Source: Heterobilharzia americana
Taxonomy: Eukaryota > Platyhelminthes > Trematoda > Strigeidida > Schistosomatidae
NCBI GenBank assembly: GCA_944470555.2
Contig: OX104130.1
Coordinates: forward strand, 45,045,491-45,109,490
Reading direction: 5' to 3'
Length of the DNA: 64,000 nt
Part shown: piece by piece, positions 46,311 to 56,900 of the stretch
Layout of the letters: each line of letters opens with the position of its first letter
Numbering within the stretch: the stretch's first letter is position 1
The notes under the pieces: model-generated
What the model was told of the DNA's origin: nothing
Databases searched by the model: none
Seen by the model: the letters and a program-made list of their open reading frames with translations, nothing else
Program-made: the position numbers and the translations under genes

Positions 46311-47853
46311 AGTATTATTATATATTATTATTAGTCAATTGGGTTCCTAATGGAACACAGGGCTTCAGTAGCACATCTCCAGTGAACTCTTTTCTCTGAA
46401 ATCTTTTCAACCTGGCTCCACGACAGCTAACAACCTCTCATTTCCTCCTCGCACGGTCTCCTCCATGTCACCATCGCCCCGGACGCCCAACTCGTCGCTT
46501 TCCATAGGGATTCCACTCGAGTGACTGGCCTAACGCATGATGTCCCCAGTAGTCTTTCTCAGTGAATGCCCAATCCATCTCCACTTCCTTCCTGTGCACA
46601 TTTGTTGAGCCATAGGTTCTTGAAGGGTCGATCACCAGCCAGAGTAACCTGTTGCTTATTCTTTCCGGCAATCCATCTGATCTTCAGTAGCGAGCGTAAG
46701 CAGTTGTTGATGTTTGTTTGTAGTTTATTGAAAATCCCTTTCGTAACGCGCCAAGTCTCTCAACTATACAAAAGCACTGACTTGACGTTGGTGTTGAAAA
46801 TCCGCATCTGGTTCCACGTGCCGAGTGCAGAAGATCTCCACACTGGTTTCAGGCTAATGAACGCCTGTCTTGCTTTACCGATTCTGACTTTGACACCCTA
46901 CTCTGCGCCGTCTGTAAATGAAACAGCGCTGCCTAGATAGGTGAAGGAGGTTACTTCCTCTAAGTCTCTCCCCTTCATGGTAATTGGAGCTTCATGTTGT
47001 TGGTGCGGCATCTTCATCACCTCTGTCTTCTCTATATTCACTTGAAGTCCCGTCTTCACTGCCCTGCCCTGCCTCTTCTGTCAGCTCGTTGGTTTTCGCC
47101 TGTAGATCTTCAAGTTTGTGTGACATCAGACACAAGTCATCGGTGAAATCCAGATCTTCTAGGTTCTTTTCCGCAGTCCAGAGTATCCCCCCTCTTCTCG
47201 CCCCCCACTGTTTGCTGCATGATCCAGTCCACCACAATCAGGAATATCATGAGTGATAGTAGGTAACCTTGTTTCACTCCTGTCTTCACTTCAAAAGCAT
47301 CACTGAGCTTCCCATTGTGAATTACTTGGCATGTGGCGTCTTCATAAAGTTGCTAAATCAGGCTGATAACGGTTTGCGGTATTCCGTAGTGTTTAAGGGG
47401 TTTCCAAACTACCTCTCAGTCGACGCTGTCAAAGGCCTTCTCAAAGTCGATGGAGTTGAGGAAAAGATCCCGTCGACTGTCATTCTATACTCTGTTCTAT
47501 GATGATGCGAAGCGTTGCAATTTGGTCGGCACATGATCTGTACTTCCTGAATCCACCCAACCAGCCTGTTCCAGTCGTAGTTTTGAATCCAGTGCATCCT
47601 TTATTCTCTCCAAGATGATGCGGCTTAATATTTTGCTTGCATTGGGTGGACAGGAGAGTGATTCCGCACCAGTTCTTGCAAACACTGAGGTCTCCCTTCT
47701 TCGACAGTTTGACAAGGTAACCCTTCTTCTAATCGCCGGGTACCTTGGATTTGTTTTAAGGAGTGGGGCTGCTAGCCCTATGCCCAACCTTCCCTCTTTA
47801 CCCGGGCTTAGGACGGGCTAGTAACTAGTGAACTAGTTAACCAGACGAGGTTT
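46311..47853 (-). mobile_element. Family A retrotransposon, internally deleted copy A5
   Basis: The minus-strand order is 5' untranslated region (47853 to about 47748, matching 37080-37167 of A4, with 'aaagagggaagg' and 'gggcatagggctagcagccc'), then an abrupt join at 'ggtacccggcg' to mid reverse transcriptase, then through motif C (FTDD at 47136-47147) and the tail to the 3' end with TAA units (46311-46335). Compared with A4 about 1.56 kb is missing, including the whole endonuclease and the RT fingers, so this is a deletion derivative retaining both ends. The middle 1,182 bp is shared with A6. Confidence 0.85.
46566..47747 (-). repeat. 1,182-bp inverted repeat with 51791-52972 (A5 side)
   Basis: Matching coordinates always sum to 99538, so there is no indel between the arms. 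Translations of all shared frames are the same apart from one residue (Pro against Leu near 46880), indicating very few nucleotide differences. Confidence 0.92.
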
Positions 47854-49276
47854 ACTCATTACACATTTTCTATAAATTCTTGAGGCTAGCAGTGAAAACT
47901 GGCAGTGGTGTCTTTAAACATTGATCAGTCATGATTACTCCTGTTTGCCTTCTTATAAGCATAATCCTGGACTTACTGACCGTCTCTGAAATGCTGTCCT
48001 CTCTTATTCATGCACATTAGCAAATACTGATGCAATACGATACGATATCGCTTAACAAATAAAAATTAAATAAGAACGTATTTTTTACAATGTACGTCAG
48101 ACATGCTTTTCTTTACCTTTTGTAATCTTTAATCGTAAGACGCTACTTATTTCTTATGAAATGTGTCAATAAAAGTCATTATTTAACTTTTAAGCCGCTA
48201 TTTATGCTCTCTTATGACAACACATTTCAACTTTAAGACTTTATATATGTAGTGACATCTTGTTATGATTGACTTTCAAAGAAATAAGACGCACTATATT
48301 TAATATTTCATAGGAAAAGTATTTACGATGAACCTGATTTTTTCATCCCTACTAATGACTCAAGAAATCGTGAATATTAAAGACAAAATCAAAATAATGT
48401 TATCCAGTGTTCATTCTTCTGTAAAATATAACGGAAGTTGCAATAAACAAACTATAAGAATTTATTTGAATAGATCAGTTAATTGTTGAGCTTCATCGAA
48501 AAAAGAATATGAAGCCTAGTTAAAAATGCACTCTCCATCATTAATATTAGCGTACTCGTAGTTGAACTTTATGTCTTCTAGGTGAATCACCTAACAATTG
48601 CTTATCCAGGCAAAATATGTATTACTTATTAGTTTTATGTTAAATAGGAGTTAGCAACTAGGATATTGTACTGGAAGCTATGTTATATCAGGATGTGTGT
48701 GTTAGTTTCCGAACCTGACATACCGTGAAGGCAAATGGGTTTCACAACGGTGATAAAAACCTAATGTAATTATCACCGATAGCGGAAAAATAACTCTATA
48801 TGTTGTGCTATCAAAATGACTGATAGGTTCCATTGAAAAACAATGTACTCGAACAACTGATTAATTTATGTTTATAAAATGAAAAAACAGTAAAGCACAG
48901 GTGTACCATATATTCCTCTCCCTAAACTGTATACCGGTTTTCTAGCATTAGGAGTGACATATAACATGAATATATGTGCACCATAAAATTCCTGCTTTAT
49001 TCATTAACTGTGATTTATTCCACTCAGATACAGTTATCAGACGTGAGAATAAGTACTTTTTTCTACCTGAATAATGCTGACTGTTGAAAAAATATTTTAC
49101 AAAGCAAAACATTTTTCACTGATGTCTTAAATTATTCACATAAAAGCCTATGTTCATAGGTGGAAAAGTGTAGTACTATCCCACGTTCGGTAATATTTAA
49201 ATGCATTACGTCGTAATCGATAGTACTTTGGACACTATACCCTTATCCGTCATCAGCATACATCATGTTGAAATGA
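47854..49276. other. No gene seen
   Basis: AT-rich sequence, no frame of 60 codons or more and no recognised repeat. Confidence 0.5.
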
Positions 49277-49362
49277 TGGAGAATATTTGTAGCCCAGGTA
49301 GATGGTCTTGGTTGTATTGTGTAATAAACAACCCAGCTCAGAGAACACAATACAAATAAAAT
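49277..49362. repeat. Palindrome P3, most of it deleted
   Basis: The left part 'agaatatttgtagccca', then 'gatggtcttggttgtattg', is the reverse complement of the outer right arm of P1 and P2. The right part 'aacaacccagctcagagaac', then 'acaatacaa', matches the inner right arm. The ribozyme core between them is gone. Confidence 0.65.
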
Positions 49363-51416
49363 CATACATCATGTTACACATTCAGCGAATACCGTAATCC
49401 GTTTAAATGAGTTTCACGTTAGCATAAACTACATCTCATATTTTTAAAATGTTTAGGTGCAACATCTACACATGACATATATATAAAATAATAAGTACAA
49501 GTATTGTCCTGGCAACTATGATGAGAAAAGTAGTTTGGATTCGTATGTAATACATTTGTGACACCTTTATACTGGTTTGTGTTTACTGTTTTGAATTATC
49601 TTCGTTTATTAATGTGAAGAACGTAAGCAAATTCTAAATTTGTCTTTGAAAATTTTTTCAGAGAATTAGCGAAATTAATATAAACTTTGGTGTGCGAATA
49701 TTTTCGAAAAAATCTAGTGTTAACATCTTTCTGTGAAAATGGCTAGATAACTTAGTAAAAATACGGGATTACAAATTATTGGAACAAACAAGGTAGGCAA
49801 AAAGAAACCTAGTGTGTTTCACTAGAAGAATAAAAAATTTCTTTTTACTGGCAAATGTCTTTGCAATAGTGCAGCTGAGTACCGGCTCCTACCACTAAAA
49901 CTGAGAAAGCCAAAGTCTTGCTTAGTAGCCAAAATGGAAACCTGATGAGTCTATTTGTTTCAGTACCAAAAACTTAGAACTAGATAGCTACGTTGGACGC
50001 AAACTAGTGACCAAATCTTGTACAAAAACACGGGATTACTCGTGGTTTGAACAGTCTAGTGGTGGAATCATTCGTTTCAGCATAAATGGTGTGAACTCGA
50101 ATCACCAATGGAATTGTAGTTCTTTCATGGTTGCAGTTATTCCTTTCTGGCCAGTCCCAACAAGTACGAAGATTACGTTAAACAGGGATTCCTGCCGACT
50201 GACTTCAAATAAGTAAACCATAAAGTGTTTATTTGCCCTAAAAAGGAATAACAAATTTTCCGCTGAGTATATAAAACTACTCATTTCAGCCTAACCGAAA
50301 ATTTTAAAAACTGAATAGTGAATTGAATTAGAAAATTCCATTGGTGTGTTTCCTACTACCGATATTCATTTCTCTGGAATAATTCATCAAAATCAGAAAA
50401 CAAGTTCTCTACTACGTACAGATAGATACAGTGAAACATAAATTACCATTTTCAAGTTTCAAGTCATTCAAGACTTTTGTATTCATTTTAGGAAAGAATT
50501 ATTTGCTGAGAAAAATTTTCAAAGTCACAGATCACAAATTCATATATATTTGTTTGTTTGTGAAAGTTTACACAGTAACATTAGGAAACACTTTCTATTC
50601 TTACTTGTAAGTTGAATACCTACATTTAAGACATAACAGAAAGAAACTTTAACGCAGGTGAAGGTGAAGGCTAGGCTTAAAGACTACCTTTTAAATAAAT
50701 GCAAACTGATTACCATATTAAACAGATTCTAAAAACTATGTAGTTAGGTTTTCTGACAACATTTAAAACGGAACTCTAATTTGGTCACCAAAAAGCATTA
50801 ACGTTACCAAATTTACAGTATTGTGTATTTTGAAGACTGATCGATGGCATGTCAGACACCACCCCTGATGAAAATAAAACTATCACCACAACTAAAAAAA
50901 GACAAACTTATTCTTGAAAACTGCAAAGAATATTGTTTCAATAGTTCATTATCAGCTCTCTGCTCTGAAAACGTTTTGCAAGAATTTCAAAGTCTTGTAG
51001 ATCTCAAGAAAATATGAACTTTTTCTCGATTACCAATCACTGTACTGGCTTAAGATGACGCAATTTAAAGTCCATTCACTGACGTAACGATTCGTGACAT
51101 ACGTCAAGATAGTGCGTGTATACAAGTCGCCATGTCATACTGCTACTGATGAAAACTTGCAACTTTTCCTTCGTCAAAAAGAAGAGGTAGAAATCGTAAG
51201 TCTTTCAACTCAAAGTGAAAAGGCAGTAATTCATGGGAGGTAAGTAAAGATATTTTGAGATTAGTGGGGATTTTAATTTTGAGGTAATATTCATCACAAA
51301 GTGATATCATTTGCAGAAAAGATATCCTAAGCAACAATTTAGCAGATGCAGATGCTCAGTAATCGTATTTATACAAGTCGTGATGGCTTTAACCTACTTC
51401 ACTAAGCGTTGTTCAT
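49363..51416. other. No gene seen
   Basis: AT-rich sequence with short featureless frames at 50007-50216 and 51143-51337. Confidence 0.45.
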
Positions 51417-52972
51417 CGTATCAAATAACCAGGTTGCTATCTGGGAGGAGATCAACGCAGACGAAACCAATAAAAGATGGTGACGGAAATTTAATTACGA
51501 AAGAAGAGAAACAAAGGAAACAGTGGGCTGACCACTTCAAGAAGCTCTTGGATCGACCACCACCACCACCTGCACTTCGTCCAGAAATACCACCTGCAGC
51601 CCAGCCGCTGAACTACAAGTGAACATAAATCCTCCAACAAAAATGAAAGTCCTGAACGCCATAAAAATATTGAAATGTGGGAAAGCAGCAGGATCAGATG
51701 GGATCCCGCCAGAAGCACTGAAAGCAGACGCATAGACAACAACGGACATGCTCACACCACACCACTATTGCAGAAGGTGTGTAAGGAAGGGAAGGTACCT
51801 GGCGATTAGAAGAAGGGTTACCTTGTCAAACTGTCGAAGAAGGGAGACCTCAGTGTTTGCAAGAACTGGTGCGGAATCACTCTCCTGTCCACCCAATGCA
51901 AGCAAAATATTAAGCCGCATCATCTTGGAGAGAATAAAGGATGCACTGGATTCAAAACTACGACTGGAACAGGCTGGTTGGGTGGATTCAGGAAGTACAG
52001 ATCATGTGCCGACCAAATTGCAACGCTTCGCATCATCATAGAACAGAGTATAGAATGACAGTCGACGGGATCTTTTCCTCAACTCCATCGACTTTGAGAA
52101 GGCCTTTGACAGCGTCGACTGAGAGGTAGTTTGGAAACCCCTTAAACACTACGGAATACCGCAAACCGTTATCAGCCTGATTTAGCAACTTTATGAAGAC
52201 GCCACATGCCAAGTAATTCACAATGGGAAGCTCAGTGATGCTTTTGAAGTGAAGACAGGAGTGAAACAAGGTTACCTACTATCACTCATGATATTCCTGA
52301 TTGTGGTGGACTGGATCATGCAGCAAACAGTGGGGGGCGAGAAGAGGGGGGATACTCTGGACTGCGGAAAAGAACCTAGAAGATCTGGATTTCACCGATG
52401 ACTTGTGTCTGATGTCACACAAACTTGAAGATCTACAGGCGAAAACCAACGAGCTGACAGAAGAGGCAGGGCAGGGCAGTGAAGACGGGACTTCAAGTGA
52501 ATATAGAGAAGACAGAGGTGATGAAGATGCCGCACCAACAACATGAAGCTCCAATTACCATGAAGGGGAGAGACTTAGAGGAAGTAACCTCCTTCACCTA
52601 TCTAGGCAGCGCTGTTTCATTTACAGACGGCGCAGAGTAGGGTGTCAAAGTCAGAATCAGTAAAGCAAGACAGGCGTTCATTAGCCTGAAACCAGTGTGG
52701 AGATCTTCTGCACTCGGCACGTGGAACCAGATGCGGATTTTCAACACCAACGTCAAGTCAGTGCTTTTGTATAGTTGAGAGACTTGGCGCGTTACGAAAG
52801 GGATTTTCAATAAACTACAAACAAACATCAACAACTGCTTACGCTCGCTACTGAAGATCAGATGGATTGCCGGAAAGAATAAGCAACAGGTTACTCTGGC
52901 TGGTGATCGACCCTTCAAGAACCTATGGCTCAACAAATGTGCACAGGAAGGAAGTGGAGATGGATTGGGCAC
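51417..52972 (+). mobile_element. Family A retrotransposon, copy A6 truncated at both ends
   Basis: The 5' end lies in the linker before the reverse transcriptase: the plus frame 51311-51622 includes KPIKDGDGNLITKEEKQRK and WADHFKKLLDRP, which match the linker of RTE elements. This continues through GKAAGSDGIPPEALKAD (near 51680-51730), motif A (SIDFEKAFDSVD, 52083-52118), motif B (VKQGYLLS, 52262-52285, Cys changed to Tyr) and motif C FTDD (52391-52402). It stops abruptly at 52972 without the 3' tail, a truncation that target-primed insertion does not explain, so a later deletion or rearrangement removed the end. Multiple stops and frameshifts are shared with A5. Confidence 0.85.
51791..52972 (+). 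repeat. 1,182-bp inverted repeat with 46566-47747 (A6 side)
   Basis: See the partner entry. Its start coincides with the internal deletion junction of A5 and its end with the 3' truncation point of A6, so all sequence that the two copies have in common is nearly identical. Confidence 0.92.
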
Positions 52973-53479
52973 ATACTGTCTCTTTCTAGTACTCGAATCA
53001 GGCGAACACAGTTAAACATTTTGGAAAATAAAAAAATTTAAAAGAACTAAAATACATGAATTCTTATCCTGGCTGTTTTGGACTTTACTGATTTTAGATT
53101 GCTCTTCGTGCTGCTGCAGTGCTTAGCTGAATGGGTTTCTAACTTCATGTGATACATTTCGATGATACAAAAATACGGTCTCAACTCGGTTTTGTGACAA
53201 CCGGAACTTTTATTCCGGTACATAAAAGCTGAAGGATTTTTGATTGAAATATTTTTTACAGGGAAAAGGGCTTGCATTCTATTTGAATGCTGAGGTAATG
53301 TAAAAACCAAAATCATAGCAGGATTCGCATTCGCATCTTTATGACTACGGCATCGCAACCTCGATGTGACAGAAGTGGAAGTAGGACAGTTGGCATTTGG
53401 GTCTTTTATTTCAGTTAGAATTCGGCCACGTTATTCGTTTCGATTTCCTGTTCACCACCGTCTAGTACAAAAAAACCCT
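52973..53479. other. No gene seen; possibly SINE tail at the end
   Basis: Unique sequence. The minus frame 53047-53358 has no motif. The last about 80 bp could be the 3' tail of S2, but I have no second copy long enough to confirm this. Confidence 0.4.
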
Positions 53480-53536
53480 GAATAGTTTGCGATTGTGCTG
53501 TGAATCTATGGATATGTTAATGATGCATCTTGGCAA

Positions 53537-53597
53537 GCAGTGGAATCCAGGAAGCGCATTTAGTCTTATTTGGGACTCCTCAGCTGGATGTAACTGC
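53537..53597 (-). ncRNA. Hammerhead ribozyme, lightly degraded (in SINE S2)
   Basis: On minus: stem I 5' strand GCAGT-TACAT-CCAG (53584-53597) and 3' strand CTGG-ATTCC-ACTGC (53537-53550) pair perfectly at both the inner four and outer five bases, leaving the two loops that make the tertiary contact in natural schistosome hammerheads. The core reads CTGAGGA (53577-53583), which fits CUGANGA. Stem II GTCC-CAAATA-AGAC (53563-53576) has one mismatch. The GAAA position reads TAAA (53559-53562), a substitution expected to abolish or strongly reduce cleavage. TGCGC and TTC follow, as stem III and cleavage region. Confidence 0.8.
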
Positions 53598-53620
53598 TTC
53601 CTAGTGAGTGATGTTGTTCT

Positions 53621-53690
53621 CACCGGGATTCGGACTCGGGAGCATTCTCTTCAAACGCCAGTGCGTTGTCCACTACACCACCGGGCCACG
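53621..53690 (-). promoter_or_regulatory. Pol III-type internal promoter of S2
   Basis: On minus, the A-box-like 'tggtgtagtg' is at 53671-53680 and the B-box-like 'agtccgaatcc' at 53626-53636. The surrounding 70 bp resemble a tRNA gene without a usable cloverleaf. Confidence 0.65.
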
Positions 53691-53721
53691 ATAGCCACTT
53701 TTTGTACGGCAGGTATAGTTT

Positions 53722-53909
53722 TTAGTATAATTGTTTTTATATGATACCGTCGTTGATTGGACCGAGTTGATTGGTCTCTACTAACATATGGGCTCCTGTT
53801 CTGATGCCTCGATATTGCCATCCGCATCCGCATAGGAGCCCATATGTTAGTAAAGACCAATCAATTCGGTCCAATCAGCAGCGGTATCATATAAAAACAA
53901 TTATACTAA
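53722..53909. repeat. Palindrome with 76-bp arms beside S2
   Basis: The arms 53722-53797 and 53834-53909 are reverse complements with about five mismatches and no indel, around a 36-bp loop that contains 'gatgcctcgatattgcc'. It abuts the head of S2. Related but weaker sequence lies upstream of S1. Confidence 0.9.
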
Positions 53910-56900
53910 TCTATGGATTTCAGCTAAATACCTACAAGAATTTTGTCGTCATATCAGCTTACTTTTATAATCCATGTTCTGCTGAGATATGTATTCATTA
54001 TCATCACCATATGTAATTGATAGAATTTGAATAGTCTGAATATTTAACCTATACATTTGTATCATAGTTTGCGTTCAGCCATGCAAACAGAAGAACGCAA
54101 CTGATTTTCACGCATTTTATGGTACATTTAATGGCATCTGTGAAATTTACATTCATATGTTGCACGTAATGATTTTCGAATTATTTGTTTCTGACCGCTT
54201 GTGTTCGAAGATAAGCTTGATCAATTAATGCTACATACTGTTCCATCTTCATCGTACTTTTAATTCGATCAGTGTATATTTGGTGTGTCCGCTGTTGACC
54301 AACAAATTTGTTTGATTCAGTATGAAATGTTCTGTAAGTTTCGTTCTGACATATGTTGCTTGAACGGTGGTGGGCGTTAGGATATATTTCGTCGGAGTGT
54401 GCTGTAATTATTAACACAAAAGATTGCATTAGATAGGGAATGCTTCCACACTTACGATAACTTTTTAGCTCAAGTAAACATTGACCTAAGACTTTTTACT
54501 TTTAAATGCTACAAAAGGTATCACTATGGAAACACAATGTCGTGTACAGTTTGTACCTCAACTGTAGTTACCACCCACCTATTGAAACATTGTTTGAAAG
54601 TCTTCATAAACATACCTATGTTATTCAAAATAAACTAATGGTTTCATGCACCAATTCGCTTTCTTGAATTTGAAGAGCTTGGACCATAAGTGAAGCAAGA
54701 TAAAACATATTTTTTAAAATTTCCACTTTATCTTGTCGACTGGTTGCAACCTAAAGTATTAAAGTATACAGCTTAACTGGAAAGTTAACACTAACTAACC
54801 TGGAGAAAAGACTATTGTTTGGTAGTTTAGATGAATGGAATTTGTCAAGGCATAGTGGCAACAACTGGAGTATTAAGTGAATTAAGATATAAGAATAGGT
54901 AAATTAGTAATCCACTAAATAAGGTACTAGAAAAAACATGAAGAGTTAAGGTCAGTTCGTTAAAATGGCGTATTCAAACAGATGTTACTGCACAAAATAT
55001 GATTTCATGAATTGAGTCAAAGAATAAACATCTAGTTTTAATAAACAATGATGTAATCAAGCAAAAGTCAGAAACTGGTTTCCAGGGTAAGTGTAGGTTG
55101 ACTGCACCTCTGCAAACAGAAAAATCAGGTAAGAGACGATTGGTACTTAAAGCCTATGCAAAGATCAACAGAGTTGGACCTAACAGTTTGCAGATTACTT
55201 CGGAGGCTTCGAACATGTCAGCCTGGTATCTTATGTCAATGAGGTGGGGAGTGTTTGCGGTGTTCAGAGTGTAAAAGTGGTTATAAGCTTCAAAATGTCT
55301 GTCATATGGTTAAAATATTTTAAGTTTTCCACTCGTCTTGGTGGTCAACATTGTTGTTTAGCAGGTTCTACTCACAAATTACTGTTCACTGAACAATGAA
55401 TTGTTTTGTTTGCTTGACTTCTCAAAGATAAAATAATGCAGGTTGATTATATCATGCCTAAACACATCCTGGTTATAGATTTTTCATGCATGCTAGCTTC
55501 CTTAATTATGTGACTTCTCTAGACTTTATTTAACAATTCTCTCACTGAACTTGCATACACTCCTTCTGTATGACTAGTTTGGAGCATCACACACCAATCA
55601 CGGGAATTCAAAAAATAGCTCGCGGTCATTCAGCCCAACAACTTGCTTAGAAATATACTCAAAAATAAGTTTGCGTTTACCAAAATGATTGCCATTTGAC
55701 AGCTGAAATGACAGAATTTTCGCAAATCAAAATAATGACGCACTTTACTTAAATGTCACATAGAAAATTCGATATAAAGTGAAATCATGATAAGCTGAGT
55801 AGAGCTGTACTTCCTAAAGCAGTGTTCAATGCTTTTTTTTAGCAGTTTTTGAGGAGAAAAAAATGTTGGATATTTGTTATTCAATCATGAAGTCTCTTGT
55901 GAAAACACAAACTTGTGAAGATTTGGCTGCTAAATATTAATTTAGGTAGAACTAATTGAAACAAATTACCAGTTGTGTAAGGGCTTTTATTACTCAACAT
56001 TTTGATATAAATTTATTGCGCTTTCAATTAAATAACCACTAGTTTTTTCTGGGTGTAATGAAAGGTCTGTATATTTGCAGTTGACCGTCTAAAGTAGTTA
56101 CAGTAAGTCACACGATGTAAAACAATACATTTTAGCAGTTTAAGATAGAAAAAGAACTTTATTGTACTTCTATTTGAAAGCCCCCTTTTATTTCGGGAAA
56201 ACCAGTTGTATTTATCCAGTCTTCTTCTCTCCAAGGATTCGATTTTCAGTATTAGAATTTCACATTTATGTCAGCGAACGTTTACTGAAAACACCTTTGT
56301 ATAACATGTGTATGTATTTTATCTAAGGCAGTGAATATATGAATAGCAGCTTGAATAAAATAAATAATTCCTCTAACCTAAATTCAAACCAAGCTTATGT
56401 AAAAGGAATGAATATTCATGTAATGTTGATTAGTTTCTTGATATGAGTTTCAAGTGATAAGTTATTACTTGTCTATGAAACGGTGGTTGAAATGCCTCAA
56501 AAACCTTGGTTATATCAATATTCAAACCAGCCATTGGTACACAGGTGTTTCATCAGTTAAACATCAGTCTTATCCATGTCACTCAGGTTAAGGCATTTGA
56601 TGATTTACGTGGAATCGCAGCCTATTTATAAGTTAAATTGACCAAACAAATTAGCAGAATGCCTCAAAAGTATGGCGGAGGTTGCTTGTTATATTTTTTT
56701 TATCAGTGTCAGGTTTCTTTCAGGGTTCAATAAGTCAAGCACAATTACATCTGCCAGTCAAACCTGACTACTGTAGAGAATCGACCAGTTGATCATATCT
56801 CTTTGTTTGTATGGTCTGATTTGAAGTGAAATGATGAGACATCTCTGTTTAACTTGGATTATCAAAAGCAGGTAGAAAGTTGTCATAACGTGAAACTCAT

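Larger units (their letters stand above)
53480..53695 (-). mobile_element. SINE-like repeat with tRNA-like head and hammerhead ribozyme (S2, Sm-alpha-like)
   Basis: The minus-strand order is a tRNA-like head with both Pol III boxes (53621-53690), a short linker, a hammerhead ribozyme (53537-53597), and a tail ('ttgccaagatgcatcatta', 53518-53536). This is the plan of the schistosome Sm-alpha repeat, for which hammerhead activity has been reported. S1 at 18.8-19.0 kb is a more diverged relative. The boxes are better preserved here than in S1, so the copy is younger or from a younger subfamily. The plus-strand open frame 53487-53744 over it is a shadow. Confidence 0.78.
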
